30,172 bases of DNA from positions 1 to 30,172 of the IMG/VR virus record IMGVR_UViG_3300046467_000952. One strand, written 5' to 3'. The DNA is from a virus. This document shows positions 22,887 through 29,561 of this stretch, piece after piece. The notes beneath the pieces were generated by a model, which was not told the origin of the DNA, did not search any database, and saw only the letters and a list, made by a program, of their open reading frames with translations. The first letter of the stretch is position 1, and the number at the start of each line of letters is the position of its first letter. A program made the translations under genes and the position numbers.

Positions 22887-23211
22887 TACTATATACCTTT
22901 ACCAATGAATCCAAATCACTTTTAGTGATGTTTAGTTTTAAGGTTAATCCTGCCTCTTTTTTCCATACTAAAGTTTGATCTTTATAAATAAGAATTGCAG
23001 GAACAGATTTTATACCTTTTTTAAAATTAGTTGATTGTTCCTCTAATAATGCGTATTGTACTTTAGCACCTTTAACGGATTTGATTTTTAAATCATTATG
23101 TTGATTCCATCCTGCATTAACTTGCAATATAGTAATGTCCTGTGCTTGTGCAAAATCTGACCACAGATGCAGTAATATAAAAAATATATATTTTGACATA
23201 ATATTTATCAT
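22873..23211 (-). CDS. Secreted thioredoxin-like protein lacking the CXXC pair
   Basis: A 112-aa protein with a signal peptide (KYIFFILLHLWSDFAQAQ, cleavage probably near residue 24). Then comes ITILQVNAGWNQHNDL, where the thioredoxin WCxxC is replaced by W-N-Q-H-N (35-39), and IKSVPAILIYKDQTLVWKKE, where the conserved cis-Pro loop (Pro71) and the following strand are kept. It is therefore probably a periplasmic, redox-inactive thioredoxin fold. It sits between a TM/coiled-coil gene and the endolysin; its ATG overlaps the previous stop (ATGA). It may bind a host envelope protein or act in lysis. Function unknown. Confidence 0.65.
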   Translation of the reverse strand: MINIMSKYIFFILLHLWSDFAQAQDITILQVNAGWNQHNDLKIKSVKGAKVQYALLEEQSTNFKKGIKSVPAILIYKDQTLVWKKEAGLTLKLNITKSDLDSLVKVYSNDKF

Positions 23212-23501
23212 TTTTTCATTATTATTTCATAAAGTTTATCATCAATAGATTTTAACTTCTCCCCATTCTCATTAACCTTCTCCTCTATATTTATTACCTT
23301 TTCCCTTATCATTTCATCCTTCATTGAGAACTCTGTTCTTGAAACCTCACTAACAGGTAATTCCTTAGCTTCATTTATATCATTTTGTAGTGCAAACCAC
23401 ATACCTATTAAACTTACCAGTCCTGCACCTAATAGAACTAAATTTTCTATTGATATATTTATCTTCTTCTTTTTAATATCTTCTATATCTAAATCTGCCA
23501 T
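23208..23501 (-). CDS. Membrane protein with coiled coil (97 aa)
   Basis: MADLDIEDIKKKKINISIEN, then a transmembrane helix LVLLGAGLVSLIGMWFAL and a heptad-rich tail ending IEEKVNENGEKLKSIDDKLY. One TM plus coiled coil is the layout of XhlA-like or spanin-like lysis accessories. It lies in the lysis region, but the exact role is not determined. Confidence 0.6.
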   Translation of the reverse strand: MADLDIEDIKKKKINISIENLVLLGAGLVSLIGMWFALQNDINEAKELPVSEVSRTEFSMKDEMIREKVINIEEKVNENGEKLKSIDDKLYEIIMKK

Positions 23502-23505
23502 AATT

Positions 23506-23769
23506 TTACCATTTACTTAATGGACATTTTGTGTGTTCTGCTAATACTTTTGCATACAACAAACAACCACATCCATTTTTTTCTTCTTTTGTAATAACAT
23601 CTATACCTTTTTTTGACATAGCACATACATTATTTACTCTTATCTCACAACCTAAACAAATACTAAATCTTTCTTTACCTTTGTTTTTAACTTCTTCACT
23701 TAGCAAATTAGTATGATGTAATAAAAAATTACTCCACCCATTTAATATATGTTTAAGTTTTACTATCAT
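23506..23769 (-). CDS. Cys-rich zinc-binding-like protein (87 aa)
   Basis: The ATG at 23767-23769 overlaps the upstream stop (TAATG) and gives MIVKLKHILNGWSNFLLHHT; an earlier Met at 23793 lies inside the neighbour. The core contains ICLGCEIRVNNVCAMSKKGI, NGCGCLLYAKVLA and a C-terminal TKCPLSKW. The CxxC...C...CGC...CP spacing suggests one or two metal-binding sites. I recall similar proteins next to tail-fibre genes of marine phages, without a known function. Confidence 0.65.
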   Translation of the reverse strand: MIVKLKHILNGWSNFLLHHTNLLSEEVKNKGKERFSICLGCEIRVNNVCAMSKKGIDVITKEEKNGCGCLLYAKVLAEHTKCPLSKW

Positions 23770-24623
23770 TAATCTGTACAGGTTATAGCACAAGCAGTAT
23801 ATGATTTTGATGTATATCCTGATTTTGAATATACTGCTGTGGTGTTAAATGTTGGACCACCTGATGCAGCTAAAACACACGTAGTAGTCAAACTAATAGA
23901 TTGCATACTCGCTGATGTAGCACTATTAGTCCTTGTGCCAGGACAACCAACAGAACCACCAATTGTATATGCAAGGCTTGTTGGTGCTGAGTGTGTTGTT
24001 ACAAAACTTCCTCCATCTGTAAAACCAGTCCAAGCATCATAATAAGTTACTTGCCAATTCCAACTAATACTTCCACCATTACAACCCCAAACGCTTGTAT
24101 CACCTGCACAACTTGTAGAACCTTGTGTTGCAGATATATAAGGAGCTAATGTTGCTATTGTTCCCATAGAAGAATATGATGTATACCCTGCTATATTTGT
24201 GAAATAAACCCAAACATAATAAGTTGTGCTACTTGCACCCCCTGTAAATGTATAATCTACATTACTATATGCACCCTTAGCATCAGTACCTCTCTCATAT
24301 TTAGTGTTATTTGTAGCACTTGAACTATCAGTACCTATATAAAAACCATAGCTATTTATATCACAACCACCATTAGTTCCTGTATATCTTCCCCTCATCC
24401 AAAAGCCAGTTGGTGTTGCACTTTGTAAATAGTTTAAATCAACTCCTGTTGGTGCTGAACAAGCTGAATACCCATAAAATTCTGACATAGCATCAGGAGG
24501 TGTATCAAAACCTGCTGTATCTGCCAATGTTCCTAAAGAAACATTTGTTCCACTTGCTGAACCATCAACTTCTAATGCGATGTCAGCTCTTAATTTTAAT
24601 TCTCCACTTGCTGGTACTGGCAT
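23769..24623 (-). CDS. Virion adhesin-like protein (284 aa)
   Basis: The start MPVPASGELKLRADIALEVD continues through NVSLGTLADTAGF to PPDAMSEFYGYSACS, an N-terminal anchor that I recognise from marine phage structural proteins. The rest is beta-rich Ser/Thr/Gly sequence with FN3-like elements (APTGVDLNYLQSATPTGFWM, and SSTTYYVWVYFTN). Eight or more Cys are present. It would be a decoration or tail-fibre protein. It overlaps the following Cys-rich gene. Confidence 0.6.
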   Translation of the reverse strand: MPVPASGELKLRADIALEVDGSASGTNVSLGTLADTAGFDTPPDAMSEFYGYSACSAPTGVDLNYLQSATPTGFWMRGRYTGTNGGCDINSYGFYIGTDSSSATNNTKYERGTDAKGAYSNVDYTFTGGASSTTYYVWVYFTNIAGYTSYSSMGTIATLAPYISATQGSTSCAGDTSVWGCNGGSISWNWQVTYYDAWTGFTDGGSFVTTHSAPTSLAYTIGGSVGCPGTRTNSATSASMQSISLTTTCVLAASGGPTFNTTAVYSKSGYTSKSYTACAITCTD

Positions 24624-24626
24624 AAT

Positions 24627-25031
24627 TTAACAATTTGATGTTTCTACAAAGGCCTCATTTTGTTTTAAAGTACCATATGCTACTTCATAAGGATTTAAAG
24701 TACAATCAAAATCATACACTTGAAATCCTGTCTGCCAAAACAACCAGTTCTCTTGGTCTAAATATTTAGTTTCTTTATCTAAATATCCTGCTATTTGAAA
24801 TGTTAATATTGCTCTTTTAACAATATTGCCATCTGAATCAACACCAAAATTATCCGTTATTATTATCTCTTTAATAGAAATATACGCATAGTCATAATCA
24901 GTAGTATCAACCATAGTTTTAGGTGCCTGATAAGTATGAGATTCTCCATCAGGAGTTGCATAAGTTTCTTCTACAGTTTCAGTTTCTGATTGACTTGTTT
25001 CTATATATATACATTTGCCCTCTATTGCCAT
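24627..25031 (-). CDS. Putative virion protein (134 aa)
   Basis: Starts MAIEGKCIYIETSQSETETV and continues with DYDYAYISIKEIIITDNFGV and FQIAGYLDKETKYLDQENWL. Acidic and beta-rich. It sits between two tail-fibre-type genes and is probably an accessory of the fibre or a chaperone. No family recognised. Confidence 0.5.
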   Translation of the reverse strand: MAIEGKCIYIETSQSETETVEETYATPDGESHTYQAPKTMVDTTDYDYAYISIKEIIITDNFGVDSDGNIVKRAILTFQIAGYLDKETKYLDQENWLFWQTGFQVYDFDCTLNPYEVAYGTLKQNEAFVETSNC

Positions 25032-25033
25032 TT

Positions 25034-25921
25034 TTATTTGTTTTTATTACATTCACAATTACTTACTCTCGCTTCAAGTTCCTTAACCGATTCAACCAAC
25101 ATAGCAATTACACCATTATAATCTACTGTCTTGTATGTTTGAGAACCATCTAAACTTGTTTTTTCTCTTACAACCTCTGGTAATACTTTTTCTAAATCTT
25201 GTGCTATAATACCTGCAGAAGTTTTACCGTTCTTTTTATATTCAAATGTTACACCTTTGATTTGCTTTAATTTGTCAATAGCATTATCAATAGTTTGAAT
25301 ATTATCTTTTAATTTTTCATCTGATGGTACTGTTGTAGAATAAGCAATTACATCTCCCTCTGTATGTAAATCTCCATCAGCTTCTAATCTCATTTCCTCT
25401 GCATTTCCTACGTGAAAGCTAATTTGGTCATCAGTTCCAAAATCAATCCAATCTCCACTTGCATCTCTACCAACCTTTAAAGCTGTGTTGTAAATAGAAG
25501 TAACAGTTGTTAATCCTGCATCCAAATCAAACTCCAATGTATTTAAGGTAATTCCATCCCCTGCTGTATATGTACTTCCTGCTGCACCCCAAGAGAAAGT
25601 TCCATCGGCATCCGACAACAATGCCTGACCTGCCACACCATCCCCTGATACATTTAACTCATCAGCACCAACCGAATTATCTACTATCTCTGCTGCTCCA
25701 ACTGAATCATCTGCCATCATAGCTTGTTCAACAGCATTAGTAGCTATTGTTGCAGCACCTGCTGACATGGTAATATCTCCACTAATAGATAGCGTAGTTC
25801 CATTACCAAATTGGGTATATAACTCATTGAAGTTTGAGTTCGTTGAAGTAAAGGCTGTTCGTATTGGATCACCTGTACCATCATTTGGAGAACTACCTAC
25901 TCCTATTACTGTTTTTGCCAT
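25034..25921 (-). CDS. Tail fibre with S74 intramolecular chaperone domain
   Basis: A 295-aa protein. The N-terminus (GVGSSPNDGTGDPIRTAFTS, then NFNELYTQF) is a common fibre attachment segment. A repeated Gly/Asp/Ala-rich shaft follows. The last ~95 residues carry the peptidase S74 domain: VPSDEKLKDNI (Ser200-Asp201...Lys205), TFEYKKNGKTSAGIIAQDLE, and KTVDYNGVIAMLVESVKELE. S74 domains help the trimer fold and then cut themselves off before the conserved Ser. This is a short receptor fibre. It starts the group of fibre genes downstream of the portal and connector. Confidence 0.85.
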   Translation of the reverse strand: MAKTVIGVGSSPNDGTGDPIRTAFTSTNSNFNELYTQFGNGTTLSISGDITMSAGAATIATNAVEQAMMADDSVGAAEIVDNSVGADELNVSGDGVAGQALLSDADGTFSWGAAGSTYTAGDGITLNTLEFDLDAGLTTVTSIYNTALKVGRDASGDWIDFGTDDQISFHVGNAEEMRLEADGDLHTEGDVIAYSTTVPSDEKLKDNIQTIDNAIDKLKQIKGVTFEYKKNGKTSAGIIAQDLEKVLPEVVREKTSLDGSQTYKTVDYNGVIAMLVESVKELEARVSNCECNKNK

Positions 25922-25944
25922 AATCTTTTTATTTTTTTATTTAC

Positions 25945-26109
25945 TTAATATAATGTTTGGTCTGCTGTATAAACTGTTGTATCTGCAAAAACCAAAGTTG
26001 TGTCTGCTCTAAAATATGACCCATCTGCATCAAAAGGATAAATTGACCCCCATCCATTTGAGGCATTTACATCTCCCCACCAACTAACATCATATATATC
26101 TTCAGCCAT
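25945..26109 (-). CDS. Small virion-like repeat protein (54 aa)
   Basis: Starts MAEDIYDVSWWGDVNASNGW. It ends with three imperfect repeats ADTTLVF, ADTTVYT, ADQTLY, which suggests a short beta-solenoid or fibre-like element. The ATG is preceded by TATTATA-N5 and the gene sits just before the S74 fibre gene. A tail-associated or fibre-nucleating role is likely but inferred. Confidence 0.6.
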   Translation of the reverse strand: MAEDIYDVSWWGDVNASNGWGSIYPFDADGSYFRADTTLVFADTTVYTADQTLY

Positions 26110-26114
26110 ATTAT

Positions 26115-26121
26115 TATAATA
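26115..26121 (-). promoter_or_regulatory. TATTATA box 5 nt before the 54-aa gene
   Basis: TATTATA-ATAAT-ATGG, identical over 16 bases to the site in front of the protease gene at 502-508. It lies in a 102-base AT-rich gap after the DUF6712-like gene. Confidence 0.4.
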
Positions 26122-26211
26122 AATTTTTTAAGTTTTTGTTATTCTTTGTTAAACTTAAAATAAAAGTTTTTAATCTTTTAATATTATAAACCTTTGGCTT
26201 GTATCTTTTTT

Positions 26212-26712
26212 TTATAATACCCATCCTTCAAAGCTTGCATCTTTATCAGGATATACATCGTCGTTTGTATTAGAATTATATTCCGTAAAACTAGAACTAT
26301 TATAACTCATGTAATCGATAAATCTATCCGTATAATATTGTGCTAAATTTCTCTCCTTCTCAATAAGAAAATCGATCTCATTTTTATTTACATTTTCCGC
26401 ATTTTCACTAGAACCTTTATAAACCCCTTTATTTGAAATCGTGTAGGCCGCAAAAGGGAGATATTCCACCATTGCCCAATGGATAAGCATGGGCTTTATA
26501 TGATCCGTTACCAGAGAAAGATAATCCCCCGTTAAAGTATCAGCTATTATATCCGCCTCTATTTTATCAAGCAATTTACTTCCTAAATAATTTTGAATAT
26601 GTATGTCTTGAGCAATTTTAATAAACTGAATAAATTTATCCGTATCAACGTTTCCGTTCATTGCTGTAAATTTTACTATGTCTTTTCTTGAAATTAATAA
26701 TGCTTGTGCCAT
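26212..26712 (-). CDS. DUF6712-like head completion/adaptor protein
   Basis: A 166-aa helical protein. The opening ALLISRKDIVKFTAMNGNVD, then DKFIQFIKIAQDIHIQNYLG and MVEYLPFAAYTISNKGVYKG, follows the pattern of proteins placed directly after the portal gene in Bacteroidetes phages (DUF6712, from memory). These probably act as head-tail adaptors. It starts three bases after the portal stop. The role is deduced from position. Confidence 0.6.
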   Translation of the reverse strand: MAQALLISRKDIVKFTAMNGNVDTDKFIQFIKIAQDIHIQNYLGSKLLDKIEADIIADTLTGDYLSLVTDHIKPMLIHWAMVEYLPFAAYTISNKGVYKGSSENAENVNKNEIDFLIEKERNLAQYYTDRFIDYMSYNSSSFTEYNSNTNDDVYPDKDASFEGWVL

Positions 26713-26714
26713 AA

Positions 26715-28460
26715 TTATCTTGGTTTATAATATCCTTTATTTGGCATGTCAATAGGTCTTGTTGCCACCTCTTTGTCATTTGTCTCTGGCGAAAATCCAT
26801 CCTTTCTTGCCCTGTTTACAGAAATTTCTGACTTTGGATTTTTAGGGTCTGGGTTTATGTCTTTTTTAGATGCTTTATAAGTTTTCCTCATCCAAAAGTG
26901 ATGACAATTTGGGCCACCCTTGTAGTACCAGATGTCGTATGTTGCAGCACCATATTTTCCAAAGCCCTCATTTACTGTTTGGTCTGCCATTGCTTCAATA
27001 TCCTCTTTTCTATATATTTTTTTAGCACCTACCATCTTAATACAAAATTGTCGTGAATCTTTATTTGTTAATGGAGCATATTGATACCTTACTCTAAATC
27101 TGAAACCTTCTTGATTCTCTCCATCTTGTTCTGATTTTGCATTTGGATAAGCAGAACCAGTTTTTACAAGTCCAATCATTTTATCTAATCCTTCTTCTTG
27201 GTCATAATCTACCGGTCTTTCATCAACTAATTCCCAACCTTCATCTAACATTTCTTGTTCATCTTGTCCTTTCTCAACCAACAGATCTGCTATTTCTTCA
27301 TGAGTATCTGGAATATCTTCTGAAAGTTTTACTCCTGTTTCTTCTTCTCTTGATTCATCTGTAATAGCGTTATCTGTATCAATAAAAGATAGAGGTTGTA
27401 AAGTTTTGAAATATAATTTTAAACTGATTTCATTTACAGCTAAAATATCATCTATATTCTCCACTATTAAATCTTGATAAGGCTTAATTGTTACGTTGTC
27501 AAATAATAAACTTGCAGTTTTTATCTCATCTGAGTTAGATCCCAACCCAGTGTTCTCTGTTCTTATCCCCAGAAGCAAAGGGGACGTTATCCGATGTCCT
27601 ATAATTAGCTTTCTTTGACATTCATTAGATAAGTACTCATAATGAGCAGGAGCGTCGTTTAAAGACACATCGTCAATGGTTGTTTTTGATTCTGCATTAT
27701 TGTTAAATGCAATAATTACTTTCTCCCCTTTTGATCCTGATAGTTTATTCATTACATCGCTTTTAACTTCAAATTGTTTCTCCCTATCGGGAACACCATT
27801 ATTAAAGTTTACAACTTTTGTTCCTGAAAAACCGTTTTGAACATCATTAATTAAATAGTCGGATATCTCAGATTCTAATTCAGCATAAGCTAAAGCCCCT
27901 TGATAATCTACTGGACAGTAATAGTCATATCCACTAACATATCTTTTTACTATTTTAATCTCTGGTTCCTTCCCATTGCCAAAACCAAAAGCCACTATTC
28001 TCTTTGGTCTACTACTGGGTTTTAACTTTGACCAATCATAAAAATAATAATACGCTTCTATTTCCCCTTCTTCATTACATTTTTCAGCTCTTAGGGTTTG
28101 CCTTGGGAAGTGTTCCGCTTTTATAACTCTATTATCACTGTATAAAATTTGGAAAGATCCCTCCCCTAATAGTTTTAAATCTAGAGCAACCTTTTGGAGG
28201 TCCTTGTCGCGGAAAATAGATCTCATTGCTGCATACTCATCTGGTTTTGTTGAGCTATCTAATGCATCTAATCCCTTCCCGTAGATCATTTGAGATACCC
28301 CATTTATAATTGCATTATTAGTTGTTGAATTAATGAATAACTTGATTAAATATGAATAATAATCATTGTCTTCCCCATAATTCACCCATTTTCTGTTTTT
28401 TTCTTCAGTTATTTTTGGTCTATTGTATTCGGATAAGTTAATTATATGTAAATTTTCCAT
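26715..28460 (-). CDS. Portal protein fused to a MuF-like C-terminal domain
   Basis: A 581-aa protein. The first ~375 residues resemble portal proteins: YYSYLIKLFINSTTNNAIIN, GLDALDSSTKPDEY, DLKLLGEGSFQILYSDN, and HRITSPLLLGIRTENTGLGS. The C-terminal ~200 residues hold KDSRQFCIKMVGAKKIYRKE (Asp468, Cys473) and GGPNCHHFWMRKTY (515-528), in the order DSR..C...gpnCxHfW seen at the end of MuF-type minor head proteins. The portal ring sits at the capsid vertex and is the packaging and tail-attachment channel. Fused portal-MuF proteins save one gene. Unusually, it lies after the capsid gene. The portal call is firm; the MuF link is inferred. Confidence 0.82.
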   Translation of the reverse strand: MENLHIINLSEYNRPKITEEKNRKWVNYGEDNDYYSYLIKLFINSTTNNAIINGVSQMIYGKGLDALDSSTKPDEYAAMRSIFRDKDLQKVALDLKLLGEGSFQILYSDNRVIKAEHFPRQTLRAEKCNEEGEIEAYYYFYDWSKLKPSSRPKRIVAFGFGNGKEPEIKIVKRYVSGYDYYCPVDYQGALAYAELESEISDYLINDVQNGFSGTKVVNFNNGVPDREKQFEVKSDVMNKLSGSKGEKVIIAFNNNAESKTTIDDVSLNDAPAHYEYLSNECQRKLIIGHRITSPLLLGIRTENTGLGSNSDEIKTASLLFDNVTIKPYQDLIVENIDDILAVNEISLKLYFKTLQPLSFIDTDNAITDESREEETGVKLSEDIPDTHEEIADLLVEKGQDEQEMLDEGWELVDERPVDYDQEEGLDKMIGLVKTGSAYPNAKSEQDGENQEGFRFRVRYQYAPLTNKDSRQFCIKMVGAKKIYRKEDIEAMADQTVNEGFGKYGAATYDIWYYKGGPNCHHFWMRKTYKASKKDINPDPKNPKSEISVNRARKDGFSPETNDKEVATRPIDMPNKGYYKPR

Positions 28461-28462
28461 TT

Positions 28463-28840
28463 TTATAAAACTATAAATTCGTTTGTTGATTCCTCTGGCG
28501 TATATTGATTATAATTAACAGAGTAATCAGAAATTGTTTGATTCGTACAAAATATTTTACCTTTATATATCTCGCTTCCGCTTTTTTTAATAGTCAATAT
28601 ATAAAAAGTGTCTTCAACAAAACTAGATACTGTAGCTAAATCTACCACCCTTGTAAAAGCGGCTGAATATTGATAGTAATAATCAACAGCGGTAAAAGAA
28701 TTTGTATCAACATTATAAACTTCCGTGTTCTCTGATTCATTCACAATAGTTATATTGTAAATATTACTCACCGAAGATTCATATTCTCTTGGTATAAAAT
28801 TTATTGTTTGAGAACTAGTTGTGCTTTGTAGTATTATCAT
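28463..28840 (-). CDS. Putative virion protein (125 aa)
   Basis: Starts MIILQSTTSSQTINFIPREY; a beta-rich, Ser/Tyr-rich protein with YILTIKKSGSEIYKGKIFCT. It lies right after a terminator and a TATTATA-N5 element, and just before the portal gene, so it heads that unit. I recall similar proteins in Bacteroidetes phages without a known function. Confidence 0.5.
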   Translation of the reverse strand: MIILQSTTSSQTINFIPREYESSVSNIYNITIVNESENTEVYNVDTNSFTAVDYYYQYSAAFTRVVDLATVSSFVEDTFYILTIKKSGSEIYKGKIFCTNQTISDYSVNYNQYTPEESTNEFIVL

Positions 28841-28845
28841 ATTTA

Positions 28846-28852
28846 TATAATA
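28846..28852 (-). promoter_or_regulatory. TATTATA box 5 nt before the portal-unit start
   Basis: Minus-strand GTTAACATATTTAATAAAATAC, then TATTATA, TAAAT and ATG. The upstream part matches the element at 14484. Together with the terminator at 28882-28913 this is the best candidate for a phage promoter with a leaderless transcript. Confidence 0.45.
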
Positions 28853-28881
28853 GTATTTTATTAAATATGTTAACTTTACTT

Positions 28882-28913
28882 AAAAAAAAAAGAGAGCCAG
28901 AATTGACCCTCTT
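28882..28913 (-). terminator. Rho-independent terminator after the tail-tube-like gene
   Basis: Minus-strand AAGAGGGTC, a six-base loop and GGCTCTCTT pair over 9 bp (two G-T pairs), followed by about ten T. Confidence 0.75.
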
Positions 28914-28939
28914 TATTAATTTTAAAAGAATTAAACTAA

Positions 28940-29488
28940 TTACGAATTAGTACCTTGTGTTATCGTTACAGTTCCCGTTAATCCTGCAAATGGATCTGCT
29001 GCTGTAGCACCTTCTAAAAAGTTTGCTGGAGTAATTTCTTGACCAGCTAACGTCAAAGTATATCCAGATAAATCTCCCATTGCTGCGCCAGTTACGATTG
29101 TTCCTCCAGATACGTCTGCTCCGTTTATAGCTCCCATTAAAAAAGCATTATTATTATAATCCTGAACTATTACATGCGGCCTACCGTAAGCTAATAATTT
29201 CAGTTCTTTATTATCCTGTACTGTTAGTTTGTGTAAAGTTAAATTTAGTGTTTGCTCGAAAAAAGTTGTTCCATTTTCTCTTGAACTATTAATTGTTTGT
29301 TCAAAAGAAGAGTTACCTTTCACTTCGTATTCAAAAACTTCAACTGTTCCTAAATCATCAACTACATCTCCGTCTGTTGAATCATAAGCAATAGTTATAT
29401 CCCCAAAGTCTGCGAAATAGACAGCTTTTATACCACCTACCACATCCTTACAGGGTTCTTTTCTTCCTTTTGTTAAATTACATGCCAT
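28940..29488 (-). CDS. Tail-tube-like / major virion protein (182 aa)
   Basis: Starts MACNLTKGRKEPCKDVVGGI; a beta-rich protein with KAVYFADFGDITIAYDSTDG and a repeated NSSFEQTI/GTTFFEQTL pattern. Its own terminator on each side suggests strong separate expression, as expected of an abundant virion protein. Tail tube protein is the most likely reading, but a head decoration protein is possible. The N-terminal Cys pair (Cys3, Cys13) is notable. Confidence 0.55.
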   Translation of the reverse strand: MACNLTKGRKEPCKDVVGGIKAVYFADFGDITIAYDSTDGDVVDDLGTVEVFEYEVKGNSSFEQTINSSRENGTTFFEQTLNLTLHKLTVQDNKELKLLAYGRPHVIVQDYNNNAFLMGAINGADVSGGTIVTGAAMGDLSGYTLTLAGQEITPANFLEGATAADPFAGLTGTVTITQGTNS

Positions 29489-29505
29489 ATCTTTTTATTT
29501 ATTAT

Positions 29506-29539
29506 AAAAAAAGGCAGATGAGTAAAACTCGCCCACCTT
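29506..29539 (-). terminator. Rho-independent terminator after the major capsid gene
   Basis: Minus-strand AAGGTGGGCGAG, a five-base loop and CTCATCTGCCTT pair over 12 positions (one mismatch, three G-T pairs) and end in seven T. It lies 22 bases after the capsid stop. Confidence 0.8.
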
Positions 29540-29561
29540 CTTTATGTTATACAATTACTTA

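Noticed and set aside
26135-26170. AT-only hairpin (AAACTT...AAGTTT) in the gap before the 54-aa gene
   Set aside because: Six A/T pairs with no T tract on the minus strand; too weak for a terminator call.
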